Assembly (NCBI RefSeq): GCF_000016425.1
Contig: NC_009380.1
Location: forward strand, 2,856,144-2,920,143
DNA: 64,000 nt
Reading direction: 5' to 3'
Source of the DNA: Salinispora tropica CNB-440
GTDB lineage: Bacteria; Actinomycetota; Actinomycetes; Mycobacteriales; Micromonosporaceae
Made by a program: the position numbers and the translations under genes. The notes beneath the pieces are model-generated. The model worked only from the letters and a program-made list of their open reading frames with translations, ran no database searches and was not told the origin of the DNA. Of the stretch, positions 36,427 through 44,692 are shown one piece after another. Positions within the stretch are counted from its first letter, which is position 1; the number at the start of each line of letters is the position of its first letter.

Positions 36427-36759
36427 GTGACCGGCAACGCCCTCATCCACGCTCTCGTCGTCGGCGTCTCCGTCGGCATACTCGGGCGGTTCGTCCTCCC
36501 GGGCCGGGACGCCCCGGTGTGGCTGGCAATCGCCGTGGGTCTCGGCGCCGCCCTGCTCGGCACCATCACCGCCCGGGTCGCTGGCATCGATGTCGCCGCT
36601 CCCTCCGCCCTGCGGCTGGCCGTGCAGGCCGGCTTCGCGGGCGCCGCGGTTACCCTCGCGGTCGTAACGGCGAGGCGTACACCGGGGCGGTCCATCCGCC
36701 GGTGGCATGCCGCCGCCGACCCCTCGGCGCCAGCAGACCAGGAAGGGAACCGACCATGA
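36427..36759 (+). CDS. Small integral membrane protein
   Basis: The 110-residue protein has about three hydrophobic segments (roughly residues 5-22, 29-50 and 62-82) and a polar, Arg-rich C-terminal tail. The Gly-rich first helix faintly recalls transglycosylase-associated (GlsB/YeaQ) proteins, but I would not assign it. GTG 36427 has a strong AGAGGAGG site upstream. Its stop overlaps the STAS gene (ATGA), so the two are co-translated and may act together. Confidence 0.75.
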   Translation: MTGNALIHALVVGVSVGILGRFVLPGRDAPVWLAIAVGLGAALLGTITARVAGIDVAAPSALRLAVQAGFAGAAVTLAVVTARRTPGRSIRRWHAAADPSAPADQEGNRP

Positions 36760-37286
36760 CCGTCGTGCCAGACGACAACATGATGACCCTGATCTGCGAT
36801 GGCTGCGGGGAGACCGCCGCCAGCACGGCGGTTGTCCTACCCGACGACGAAGTGGTCTGGACACTCGTGTCCGAGCACGGCTGGAGCGGATCTCCGTTTG
36901 CCACCGGTCCACACCGGTGCGCCGGGTGCACCCCATCCCCGCCCGGCCGAGCCACCCCCGCTCAGCCACTCGGGGTTCCCGACCACAGCGAGGTCGTCGA
37001 GGCCACCGCGGCGACGCCGGACCCGCTGCGTACGGCGTTGGACGAGGCCATCGAGCACGAGGGACGCGTGGTCGTTGACCTCTCCGCCGTTGAGCAGATC
37101 GACTCCGTCGGCCTCGGCTTGCTCGTCCGGGCGCGGCAGGAGGCTCGCCAGCGCGGCGCGGAGCTGTGCCTCCACGCGCCCTCCCGGTTCGTGTTGACCG
37201 TGCTGCACACGATGCGCCTGGACGCCGCGTTCCCCGTCGTCACCGACCATCCAGACGCGACGAACCAACCCAAGGTGCTGGTGTGA
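36756..37286 (+). CDS. STAS-domain protein with N-terminal zinc ribbon
   Basis: The 176-residue protein has two parts. An N-terminal zinc-ribbon-like module holds CDGC (near residue 14) and CAGC (near 55). A C-terminal STAS anti-sigma-factor-antagonist domain holds VVVDLSAVEQIDSVGLGLLVRARQ, with the usual phosphorylatable Ser in IDSVG near residue 116. STAS proteins relay partner-switch signals to sigma factors. The zinc ribbon is an unusual addition. ATG 36756 overlaps the membrane-protein stop. No anti-sigma kinase gene is nearby. Confidence 0.8.
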   Translation: MTVVPDDNMMTLICDGCGETAASTAVVLPDDEVVWTLVSEHGWSGSPFATGPHRCAGCTPSPPGRATPAQPLGVPDHSEVVEATAATPDPLRTALDEAIEHEGRVVVDLSAVEQIDSVGLGLLVRARQEARQRGAELCLHAPSRFVLTVLHTMRLDAAFPVVTDHPDATNQPKVLV

Positions 37287-37359
37287 GCAGCGGACCGGCG
37301 CGTCGCGACCGGTGAACGGCCGCACCCCGCTGCCAGCTCCGACGATGAGGAACTGCCAT

Positions 37360-37659
37360 ATGGTCATGCCCTGGCCCCAACCCGAGGACGACCCCTTCCA
37401 CCCTGCCTGGGACCCGCCGGCACACCACGACGAGGACGCCCGGCTCGCCGCGATAGCCGCCCAACGGCTCAGCACCGACTGGACGACGCGCCGCCAGCAG
37501 ATCGTGGTGACGGTGCAGAACCGGGTGGTCATCCTGGCCGGCACCATCGCCGATCTCGAAACGCGGCAGGTCGCGGGCGAACTAGCGTGGGATATCCCGG
37601 GCGTGGCTGACGTGTGTAACACGCTGCGGGTGGCGCAGCGTGGACGCCGGCATCGCTGA
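37360..37659 (+). CDS. BON-domain protein
   Basis: The 99-residue protein carries one BON domain (about residues 28-95), with VVTVQNRVVILAGTIADLETRQ and DIPGVADVCNTLRV. BON domains usually contact phospholipids or act as small binding modules in stress proteins. There is no signal peptide. ATG 37360 is chosen because GAGG lies nine bases upstream; GTG 37312 in frame is possible. It follows the STAS gene by 73 bp and may share its transcript. Confidence 0.75.
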   Translation: MVMPWPQPEDDPFHPAWDPPAHHDEDARLAAIAAQRLSTDWTTRRQQIVVTVQNRVVILAGTIADLETRQVAGELAWDIPGVADVCNTLRVAQRGRRHR

Positions 37660-37910
37660 CCGCGATCGGCGGTAGCGACAACTCGTGTCGACGCCAGCGC
37701 CGGCCCGTTCCACCCTGGGCCGACATCGCCACGGCAGCCTCACTGACCTGCGATTTTGTCGGATCTCAGCATTTTTTGGTGACCGCTCCCCCGGGTGATA
37801 TGACTGATCTATCGGCAATCAATGATGCTCGTCGTCATCCCCTCCTCGCGCAGCGCCGGTCCGAGCGTGTCCCGAGACCGGCTCGGCGAGTGAGCACCTG
37901 AGGAGCTGCG
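37660..37910. other. 251-bp intergenic region, locally AT-richer
   Basis: No gene is visible. Around 37765-37830 the sequence is clearly less GC-rich (contains ATTTTTTGG and ATGATATGACTGATC-like stretches), suggesting a promoter for the following holin-like pair or foreign DNA. Confidence 0.4.
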
Positions 37911-38351
37911 GTGCGGAAAAGGCTGATCTGGCGAAATCGACGGCCCTTCCAGAACGCCGTCGTCCTCACCTCGCCCATGTGCGGCACGATGATGCTCGTC
38001 CTGGGGGCGCCACCGACAATGGGGGTCGCCATGCCCGAGCCGATTCGCATCGGCTGGCAGTTGGGACTGGTCCTCGCCGGCCTGATCGGCATCGCCGGGC
38101 TGCTGTGGCCAGGCCGGTACGCCACCGGGCTCGGGCTGGAGCTGGCGTCCATGCTGATGCTCGGTGCCATCAGCAGCATGTACGCGATCACCCTTGGGGT
38201 AGGCGGCGGCCTGGCCGCCGTCACCTCAGTCTCCTTCGTCACCGCGGTGGCCTTCGGTTCGTGGTGGCGCGGAGGGGAGCTTTTACACGATCTACATCGG
38301 CTGGTCGAGCCGCAACGTCCGGCCCCGGAACTGGCTGGTGAGTTCCCATGA
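37911..38351 (+). CDS. Phage holin-like/small membrane protein
   Basis: The 146-residue protein has a basic N-terminus and about four hydrophobic segments (roughly 25-45, 50-66, 75-100 and 102-118), then a charged tail. GTG 37911 has GAGGAG upstream. Its stop overlaps the next gene (ATGA). The pairing of a short multi-helix protein with a one-helix coiled-coil protein resembles tandem holin genes of actinophages. I know of no direct family match, so this is suggestive only. Confidence 0.6.
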   Translation: MRKRLIWRNRRPFQNAVVLTSPMCGTMMLVLGAPPTMGVAMPEPIRIGWQLGLVLAGLIGIAGLLWPGRYATGLGLELASMLMLGAISSMYAITLGVGGGLAAVTSVSFVTAVAFGSWWRGGELLHDLHRLVEPQRPAPELAGEFP

Positions 38352-38803
38352 CAGCCCCACCCCCACCCCCACCCCCACCTCCGACCGACGCAGCCGCCGC
38401 TCCACAGTGGCTCCAGGTCGTGTTGTCGGTGCTCGGCGTCCTTGGTGGCGCCGGCGGGCTCGCGACGATTGCCGCCGTGGTGGTGAAGCGGGGAAAGTTC
38501 CGCGCCGAGGCGGCCGATGTGCTCACTGACACCGCCCTGACCCTGGTGCAGCCGATGCGGACCCGGGTGGCCGAGTTGGAGGCCGAGGCGCAGACCATCC
38601 GGGAGCAGCTACGCGCCTCGAACGAGCGAAGCCGTCGGCTCCAGGCCAGGATCACCCAGCTTCGCACCACTCTGGACCGCTGGTATGCAATGATCGTCAC
38701 GCCGGATGCTTCCCTGGAGTCGATCCGGTACACGGTCCGCGAGGATCGCCGGCAGCTCCGAACATCGGGGGAGGTCCAGACCGAGCCGACCGGTGACAGG
38801 TAG
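38348..38803 (+). CDS. One-helix coiled-coil protein resembling DUF2746-type phage proteins
   Basis: The 151-residue protein has a Pro-rich N-terminal tract coded by CCCCCA repeats and one hydrophobic helix (about residues 22-47). A basic patch and a coiled coil (about 65-110) follow. The layout matches DUF2746-like proteins found beside holins in mycobacteriophages. It overlaps the preceding gene by four bases. No capsid, lysin or integrase genes are seen nearby, so it may be a phage relic or a host membrane pair. Confidence 0.6.
   Translation: MTAPPPPPPPPPTDAAAAPQWLQVVLSVLGVLGGAGGLATIAAVVVKRGKFRAEAADVLTDTALTLVQPMRTRVAELEAEAQTIREQLRASNERSRRLQARITQLRTTLDRWYAMIVTPDASLESIRYTVREDRRQLRTSGEVQTEPTGDR
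38355..38378 (+). repeat. CCCCCA hexamer tract
   Basis: About four near-perfect hexamers encode the poly-Pro N-terminus of the coiled-coil protein. Copy-number change would alter Pro count without shifting the frame. Confidence 0.7.
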
Positions 38804-38842
38804 GCGTCCAGACCCGGCGACCGGCCGACAATGCGACACCGA

Positions 38843-40369
38843 TCACCGTCGCGCGGCGAGCTCAAGGACCTCACCCGCCACCGGCAGCGCCGCGTCCCGG
38901 TGGGCGGGAACAAGCCCGAGGCGGGTTCGGCGGTCAAGCAGGTCATCAACCGTACGGGCGAGTTCGTGCCGGGCGGCCCAGAGTAACTCGGCGCCGGTGA
39001 CCGGGATCTCTGCACTGATCGGCCGGTGGAGATGCGCTGGCGCCTCGGCCAGGACGTTGACCGCCTCGACACCGTAGCGGGCGATCAGACGCCGGGGCGC
39101 CGGGACCCGCGCCAGGCGCGCGGGGCTCGCGGCACCCGGGAGCGGGAGGCGGCGGGTACGGCAGGCGCCGGCGGTCAGGTCCCGACGACGCACCGCCGTG
39201 TCCACCGCGTCTTCGGCCATCCGCCGGTAGGTGGTGAGCTTTCCGCCGACGACGCTGATGATCCCGTCCGGGTCGTCGATAACGGCATGCTGTCGGGAGA
39301 GGTCAGCGGTACGGTCAGTGGCGTCGGCGAGCAGCGGCCGGAGCCCGGCGTAGGCACTCAGGACGTCGCTGCGTCGTAACGGCCGGTCGAGGACACTGTT
39401 GAGCACGTCGAGCAGGAACGCGATGTCGGCCTCGGTGGGCTCCGGCACATCCGGAATGGGTCCGACCAACGGCTCGTCGGTCAGCCCGACGTAGGCCAGG
39501 CCGTCGGTCTGGGGCAGTGCGAGGACATAGCGGGCGAACTCGCCGGGGACCGGGATGGTCAGACCGGCCCAGAGCCCACCCAGCAATGCGGCGGGCAGCA
39601 CGAGGTGGGTGCCGCGGGAGGGCCGCAGGCGCACGTGTCGGGTCAGGCTGCTCGCCCAGACGCCGGTGGCGTTGATCACGGCGCGGGCGGCGATGTGCAG
39701 TGTCTCCCCGGTGCGGGTGTCCTCAACGGTGGCGCCGTCCCCGTGCAACTCGACCACCCGGGCGCGGGGCAGGATGCGGGCGGAGCGCGCCGCCGCCGCG
39801 CGGGACAGACCGACCACGAGCCGGGCGTCGTCGCAGAGCTGGCCGTCCCAGGACAGGTGGGCGCCGTGGAGGCCGACCCGGCGCAACGCCGGTGCCATCG
39901 CGCCCGCCTCTGCCGGGCCGAGCCGTCGGGTACCAGGCAGGGTCCGGCGGGTGGTTCCCGCGCAGACGCGCAGCAGGTCGCCGGCGCGGAGCCCGACCGC
40001 CGCGGCACGGTCCTGCCACCCGGCGGTGTCTTCGGTCATGGGCAGCAACATCGGCAGTGCCCGGATCAGGTGCGGGGCGGTGCGGGTCATCAGGACGTGG
40101 CGTTCGACCGCGCTTTCGTAGGCGATGCCGACCTGACCGTGGGCGAGGTAGCGCAGTCCACCATGGACCAGCTTGGAACTCCAGCGGGAGGTGCCGTGGG
40201 CAAGGTCGTGGGCTTCGACGGCGGCCACGGAGAGGCCGCGGCTGGCGGCGTCGAGTGCCACGCCGGCGCCGGTGACGCCGAGCCCGACGACGAGGAGGTC
40301 AACGGCGACGCCACCGGCCAGCTCGGCGAGTTCCCGATCCCGACGCGGCCCGGTCAGCGTAGCGTCCAT
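38843..40369 (-). CDS. glpD: Glycerol-3-phosphate dehydrogenase, FAD-dependent
   Basis: The 508-residue membrane-associated flavoprotein oxidises glycerol-3-phosphate to dihydroxyacetone phosphate, passing electrons to quinone. The FAD motif LLVVGLGVTGAGVALDAASRG is at about 25-45. The GlpD signature WSSKLVHGGLRYLAHGQ is near 64-80, with GGKLTTYRRMAEDAVD near 360 and a C-terminal domain. ATG 40369 has AAGGGGG seven bases upstream. It is divergent from an AGPS-like oxidase, sharing a 49-bp promoter with a palindromic operator. Confidence 0.93.
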   Translation of the reverse strand: MDATLTGPRRDRELAELAGGVAVDLLVVGLGVTGAGVALDAASRGLSVAAVEAHDLAHGTSRWSSKLVHGGLRYLAHGQVGIAYESAVERHVLMTRTAPHLIRALPMLLPMTEDTAGWQDRAAAVGLRAGDLLRVCAGTTRRTLPGTRRLGPAEAGAMAPALRRVGLHGAHLSWDGQLCDDARLVVGLSRAAAARSARILPRARVVELHGDGATVEDTRTGETLHIAARAVINATGVWASSLTRHVRLRPSRGTHLVLPAALLGGLWAGLTIPVPGEFARYVLALPQTDGLAYVGLTDEPLVGPIPDVPEPTEADIAFLLDVLNSVLDRPLRRSDVLSAYAGLRPLLADATDRTADLSRQHAVIDDPDGIISVVGGKLTTYRRMAEDAVDTAVRRRDLTAGACRTRRLPLPGAASPARLARVPAPRRLIARYGVEAVNVLAEAPAHLHRPISAEIPVTGAELLWAARHELARTVDDLLDRRTRLGLVPAHRDAALPVAGEVLELAARR

Positions 40370-40390
40370 GCGCACACCCCCTTGCCGAAT

Positions 40391-40416
40391 AGTGACACTG
40401 GATGTCACTGTGTCAC
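40391..40416. promoter_or_regulatory. Palindromic operator between glpD and the FAD oxidase
   Basis: AGTGACA (40391-40397) and TGTCACT (40403-40409) are perfect 7-bp inverted arms with a 5-bp spacer. A third half-site TGTCAC follows at 40411-40416. The layout is typical for TetR-family binding and covers the whole 49-bp divergent promoter. The nearby TetR at 44719-45312 is the obvious candidate binder. Confidence 0.65.
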
Positions 40417-40418
40417 AC

Positions 40419-41981
40419 ATGAATGGAGAAGGGGAAGACGCCGACCGATGGAACCGCTGGGGGTCGGCCTCGGAAGCACAACCCCTACCGGACTCCGCGT
40501 CGGAGCTACTGGCGCAGCTGCTGGAGCTGACACCGACACCCCCGGCCGTGCCGCTGCCCGAGGTCGCCATGCCCGTTGCCGAACCCGACGGGGCGGTTCT
40601 GACCGCGCTCCGGGCGGCCGTCGGCACCGACCACGTGCTGACCTCCCCGGCGATCCGGGCCCGCCACGCGACCGGTCTGTCCACACCCGACCTACTACGA
40701 CGGCGCCGAGGCGTGCTCCACCGAGCCCCGCAGGCGGTGGTCCGCCCTGCCGATCACGCCGAGGTCCTCGCCGTCCTCGACATCTGCTCCCAGCACCGGG
40801 TGCCCGTGGCCCCCTTTGGGGGTGGCACCTCGGTCGTCGGCGGGGTGACACCCACCGCGACCGCACACCTCACCATTGACCTGGGCCGGCTGGACAGGAT
40901 CCTCGCCGTTGACGCCGTCTCCCGAACCGCGACTCTCCAGGCGGGACTACCCACCCCCCGCGCCGCGGAGTTGCTCGCCGAGCACGGATTCACCCTCGGC
41001 CACGTCCCCCAGTCCTACGAATACGCCACCATCGGTGGCTTCGCCGCCACCCGCTCCTGTGGGCAGGCGTCAACCGGGTATGGTCGCTTCGACGAGCTGG
41101 TGACCGAGCTGACCGTCGCCACCCCCCGCGGCACCATCCGAGTGGGACGCGCCCCCGCCTCCGCCGCCGGCCCCGACCTGCGACAGCTCTTCCTGGGAAG
41201 TGAAGGGACGTTGGGCGTCATCACCGACGTGACCGTACGGGTGCGACCGATCCCGGCGCAGACACACTACGAGGGCTGGCGGTTCGAATCCTTCGCCGCC
41301 GGGCTGCACGCCGTACGGAGACTGGCGCAGGAGGGGCCGCGGGCCACGGTACTGCGGCTCTCCGACGAGGTCGAGACCCTGATCGGGGCGACGGGTTGGG
41401 GTCAGTCCGACGGGGGCTGTCTCCTGGTCGTCGGGTACGAGGGTGAGCAGGTCCACGCCACCGCCGAGACGGCCGCCGCGGTTCTGGCGGCGCAGGACGG
41501 CCAACCGCTGGGCGCCGAACCGGGGCGGCAGTGGCAGCGACACCGCTTCGACGCTCCATACCTGCGCGACGCGCTGCTGGACGCGGGGGCGTTCGCGGAG
41601 ACCCTGGAGACCGCGGCGTACTGGTCCCGGCTGCCCGAGGTGCACGAGCGGGTCCGGGCGGCGATCCTCGGCGCGCTGCCGGAGGGCACACTGGTGCTGG
41701 CGCACGTCTCCCACGTCTACGAAACCGGCGCATCGCTGTACTTCACCGTGATCTGCTCTCCCGGCTCCGATCCGATCGACCGGTGGCGCACCGCGAAGGC
41801 GGCCGCCAGCGACGCGATCGCCCGCGCCGGGGGCACCATCACCCACCATCACGGAGTCGGCACCGATCACCGCGACTGGTACGCGACCGAGATCGGGGAG
41901 CTCGCCGTTGACCTGCTCCGCACGGTCAAGCGGCAGTTGGATCCGGCCGGCATCCTCAACCCCGGCATCCTGGTGCCATAG
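40419..41981 (+). CDS. FAD-binding oxidase, alkyl-DHAP synthase-like
   Basis: The 520-residue VAO/PCMH-family flavoenzyme has the FAD-binding PP-loop APFGGGTSVVGGV (near residue 130). GFAATRSCGQASTGYGRFDELV is near 210, LFLGSEGTLGVITDV near 255, and THHHGVGTDHRDW near 475 is AGPS-like. AGPS exchanges an acyl for an alkyl chain on DHAP to make ether lipids. The same pairing with glpD occurs in mycobacteria, where the role is unproven. ATG 40419 lies next to the operator and has no obvious ribosome binding site. Confidence 0.85.
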   Translation: MNGEGEDADRWNRWGSASEAQPLPDSASELLAQLLELTPTPPAVPLPEVAMPVAEPDGAVLTALRAAVGTDHVLTSPAIRARHATGLSTPDLLRRRRGVLHRAPQAVVRPADHAEVLAVLDICSQHRVPVAPFGGGTSVVGGVTPTATAHLTIDLGRLDRILAVDAVSRTATLQAGLPTPRAAELLAEHGFTLGHVPQSYEYATIGGFAATRSCGQASTGYGRFDELVTELTVATPRGTIRVGRAPASAAGPDLRQLFLGSEGTLGVITDVTVRVRPIPAQTHYEGWRFESFAAGLHAVRRLAQEGPRATVLRLSDEVETLIGATGWGQSDGGCLLVVGYEGEQVHATAETAAAVLAAQDGQPLGAEPGRQWQRHRFDAPYLRDALLDAGAFAETLETAAYWSRLPEVHERVRAAILGALPEGTLVLAHVSHVYETGASLYFTVICSPGSDPIDRWRTAKAAASDAIARAGGTITHHHGVGTDHRDWYATEIGELAVDLLRTVKRQLDPAGILNPGILVP

Positions 41982-42018
41982 CCGGTCCCCGGCGCGGTGC
42001 TGGACCACACCGAGCCGG

Positions 42019-42282
42019 CTAGGCGCGGGGTGGGCACGCCACCCGGGCAGGCCAGCCGAGGAACCGGTCGAACAGTTCGGCGGCGCTGCCCGTGACGCTC
42101 GGGTTAAGCCGGTGCAGGTCGTCGATCGCGTCGTGCAGGCAGCTAGCCAGGTAGAGGAACAGACTCACCGGCACTTCTCGATACTCAGCCAGGAGCGCAA
42201 GCTTCGCCGCGCCGCAGGGCCACGGCTGCCCGCATCGGCGGCACAGCCAGAGCGGACGCAGCGGCAGGTGCTCCGACGGCAT
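42019..42282 (-). CDS. Small Cys-rich protein of an HTH-flavoprotein accessory block
   Basis: The protein of about 87 residues starts with PSEHLPLRPLWLCRRCGQPWPCG, a CxxC...C pattern that may bind zinc. A helical region LALLAEYREVPVSLFLYLASCLHDAIDDLHRLNP follows. From memory, such proteins are common in Micromonospora and Streptomyces beside helix-turn-helix regulators, usually as hypothetical. I chose ATG 42282 because conservation seems to begin there; an in-frame ATG at 42324 would add 14 residues. It is convergent with the oxidase gene and divergent from the regulator. Confidence 0.65.
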   Translation of the reverse strand: MPSEHLPLRPLWLCRRCGQPWPCGAAKLALLAEYREVPVSLFLYLASCLHDAIDDLHRLNPSVTGSAAELFDRFLGWPARVACPPRA

Positions 42283-42906
42283 CTTCGGGCCGACCGCAAC
42301 AGGAGGCACGCCATGCCTGCTCATCGACGCTCGCTGTCCCGCGCCTGACGCTCAAACACGATCCGCCATACGTGCGTCAGCAGTGGCGGATCAGCTGAGA
42401 ACGGCCGCGTCGATGCCGGAGTCGGCGCTATGCGGTCTGCTGTCAGCTGGCCGGTCGCAGCGTACCGAGACACATACGTCGTCATCGCCGACATCCGGAC
42501 GACGCGGGTGCGCGGTGGGCTTGCCGGCATGCTGGCAAGCCCACCGCCGTCGGCCGGCGGCTGGGAGCAGACCGCCGGTCACCCACCCACGCAGCCCTGC
42601 TGGCGGTACGCAAATGGGGAATCACCTGTGCGGTCGACGGAGTGCCCGGCACAAGCCCTGGCCGGTGGTTTGGGTCGCATTCCGACCATGTCACCGATCG
42701 ACACGTCCATCTGGATCTCCCTGCCGTTAGGTTGCCGCTGGCCCACCGGCGCGCCGCTTGGATCGGTTGCGTCGGCACAACCAGGCTGGCCCAGTCGGTG
42801 CACGGCCGGAATGTCGCGGCGATGCACCCGCAGTGCACATACCGTCACCCCATGTGTGGCTAGCATCACCTCCACCGATGAACTGTCCGTTCCGGAAGGA
42901 CGTGCG
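42283..42906. other. About 620 bp without a supportable gene
   Basis: This lies between the Cys-rich protein and the HTH regulator. Open frames cross it, but none has a recognisable protein or good codon pattern, and it looks less GC-biased than the flanks. It holds a strong hairpin (42512-42547) and must contain the regulator's promoter near 42840-42890. It may include decayed sequence. Confidence 0.5.
42512..42547. other. Perfect 14-bp inverted repeat, 8-nt loop
   Basis: GCGGTGGGCTTGCC (42512-42525) pairs with GGCAAGCCCACCGC (42534-42547) around GGCATGCT. It is not at a gene end, so it could be an operator, a regulatory RNA hairpin, a terminator for an unseen transcript, or a remnant of a mobile element. 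Confidence 0.7.
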
Positions 42907-44118
42907 ATGACGACGCTGGCGACCTGGACCGGTCGGGACGCCAACGCGCTGCGACATGCGCTACGGATGAGCATGACCGGGTTCGCCGAGCACCTCGGCG
43001 CAGCGCGGCGGACCGTGGCCAAGTGGAGCAGCCAGGGTGACAAGGTGCTTCCCCGCGCCGACATGCAGGCCGCGTTGGACACCGTGCTGTCCCGAGCCGC
43101 ACCTGAGGCACGGGCACGCTTCGAGGTCCTGCGTACGGTGGGCACCAGCGGTACAGCTGCGGGTGCCGCACGGCCGGATGCCGGCGGGCATGCGGATACT
43201 GGCGATGACGCAGACCGCGACTCGGATTCGGGGGGTGACATGCGACGGAGAGCCCTCCTACGCGGGGTCGACTATCAGGCCTGCCGGTACGGGCGGGTAC
43301 TCAACCGACTCGCGACGCTGTTGCCCTGCCTCGAAGCGGTGCGGTCGGGCACGACGGGTGAACAACGGCAACGGGTCGAGGTCCTGGCCGCTGACCTGTA
43401 CCACGTCGTCGGCAGTGCCCTGCTGAAAGTGGGCGACCGTGGGCCGGCCCTGGTAGCAGCCGAACGGAGCACCCACGCCGCTGCCCTGAGCCAGGACCCG
43501 GTGGCGATTGCCGCGAGCGCCCGGATCATGACCCATGCGCTGATGAGCAACGGCCACGACGACCAGGCAGTCACCCTCGCCGCGAAAGCGGCCGACTCAC
43601 TCGACCGAGGCACCCGCCTCGCGTCGACCGACGCGGTGGCCGTCTACGGCGCCCTCGTCCTTCGAGGAGCCATCGCCGCCGCCCGCCGAGACGACCGGGA
43701 CACCGCCTACGCGATGCTCGACGGAGCAACCCGCGCCGCGACCTGCCTCGGCTACGACGGCAACGATCGGTGGACCGGCTTCGGCGCCGTCAACGTCCTG
43801 CTGCACCAGGTCAACATCGCGCTGGCCCTCGGCGATGCCGGCACCGCCATCGCGGTCGCCCGCACCGTTGCGCTGGACAAGGTGACGCTGGTAGAACGCC
43901 GGGCATCTCTGTACGTGGACGTGGCACGCGCCTACACCCAGTGGGGCCGCTACGAACACGGCCTCGGCGCGCTGCGCATCGCGTACGAGGTGGCACCCGA
44001 GGAGATCCGCTGCCGACCGGCGGTCCAGGGCATCGCCAGTGACCTCGCCATTCTCGCCACCGGCTCGATCCGCACCGCCGCTGTCGACTTCGCCCAAAGC
44101 GCCGGGATCGCGCTGTGA
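42907..44118 (+). CDS. HTH regulator with TPR-like C-terminal domain
   Basis: The 403-residue protein has an N-terminal XRE-like helix-turn-helix (LRMSMTGFAEHLGAARRTVAKW, about 19-40). A polar linker (about 80-115) and an alpha-helical TPR-like domain (about 120-400) follow. This is the common Streptomyces/Micromonospora regulator type encoded beside small accessory proteins (WhiJ/NsdA-like systems). ATG 42907 has GGAAGGA upstream; the longer frame to 42430 is rejected. Its stop overlaps the flavoprotein start (GTGA), so both are one operon. Confidence 0.8.
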   Translation: MTTLATWTGRDANALRHALRMSMTGFAEHLGAARRTVAKWSSQGDKVLPRADMQAALDTVLSRAAPEARARFEVLRTVGTSGTAAGAARPDAGGHADTGDDADRDSDSGGDMRRRALLRGVDYQACRYGRVLNRLATLLPCLEAVRSGTTGEQRQRVEVLAADLYHVVGSALLKVGDRGPALVAAERSTHAAALSQDPVAIAASARIMTHALMSNGHDDQAVTLAAKAADSLDRGTRLASTDAVAVYGALVLRGAIAAARRDDRDTAYAMLDGATRAATCLGYDGNDRWTGFGAVNVLLHQVNIALALGDAGTAIAVARTVALDKVTLVERRASLYVDVARAYTQWGRYEHGLGALRIAYEVAPEEIRCRPAVQGIASDLAILATGSIRTAAVDFAQSAGIAL

Positions 44119-44690
44119 CCGGCGGTCACCTCCAGATCGTCATCTGCGGCGCCGGCCCCGCCACCAACGCAGCCCAACTGGTCAAGGCCGCACAGCACCG
44201 ATCCTGGACAGCGACGGTCACCGCCACCCCGAGCGCGATGAACTTCATCGAACCGCAGCCACTGGAAAGCCTCACCGGCCAGCCGGTCCGGTCGACCTAC
44301 CAATCGTCACCCGGCACCCGCCGGTCGCTTCCCGCCACCGACGCCCTGGTCATCGCCCCGGCGACCTACAACTCGATCAACAAGATCGCCCTCGGTCTCG
44401 CGGACAACTACGCCATGACCTCCGTCGCCGAGCTGATCGGCAGGCAGGTACCGACCGTCATCGTCCCGTTCGTCAACGCCGCCCTCGCCGCGCGGACGCC
44501 GTTCCAGCACGCCGTGGCCAGCCTCCGCGACGAGGGGGTACACGTCCTACTCGGCCCCGACGACCAATGGGAACCACACCTGCCCGGCAACGGCAACGAG
44601 CGACAGAAAGCCTTCCCCTGGACAACAGCGTTCACGACAGCGGTCCGGCTCGCCCACGAACCTCGACGGCCTGCTACCGGCCACCTTTGA
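44115..44690 (+). CDS. HFCD-family flavoprotein
   Basis: The 191-residue protein is similar to the flavoprotein domain of phosphopantothenoylcysteine decarboxylase. It has IVICGAGPATNAAQLVKAA at the start and the FMN-binding stretch LVIAPATYNSINKIALGLADNY (about 78-99). This fold oxidatively decarboxylates C-terminal cysteines in CoA or lanthipeptide pathways. No lanthipeptide genes are near. In actinobacteria it often follows HTH-TPR regulators, as here, with unknown function. GTG 44115 overlaps the regulator's stop. Confidence 0.8.
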   Translation: MTGGHLQIVICGAGPATNAAQLVKAAQHRSWTATVTATPSAMNFIEPQPLESLTGQPVRSTYQSSPGTRRSLPATDALVIAPATYNSINKIALGLADNYAMTSVAELIGRQVPTVIVPFVNAALAARTPFQHAVASLRDEGVHVLLGPDDQWEPHLPGNGNERQKAFPWTTAFTTAVRLAHEPRRPATGHL

Positions 44691-44692
44691 CC

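Noticed and set aside
38355..38378. Phase-variable repeat switching the holin-like gene
   Set aside because: The repeat unit is six bases, so copy changes keep the frame and cannot switch the gene off.
42430..42906. N-terminal extension of the HTH-TPR regulator
   Set aside because: The extension has no domain and poor composition. ATG 42907 has a good ribosome binding site directly before the HTH domain.
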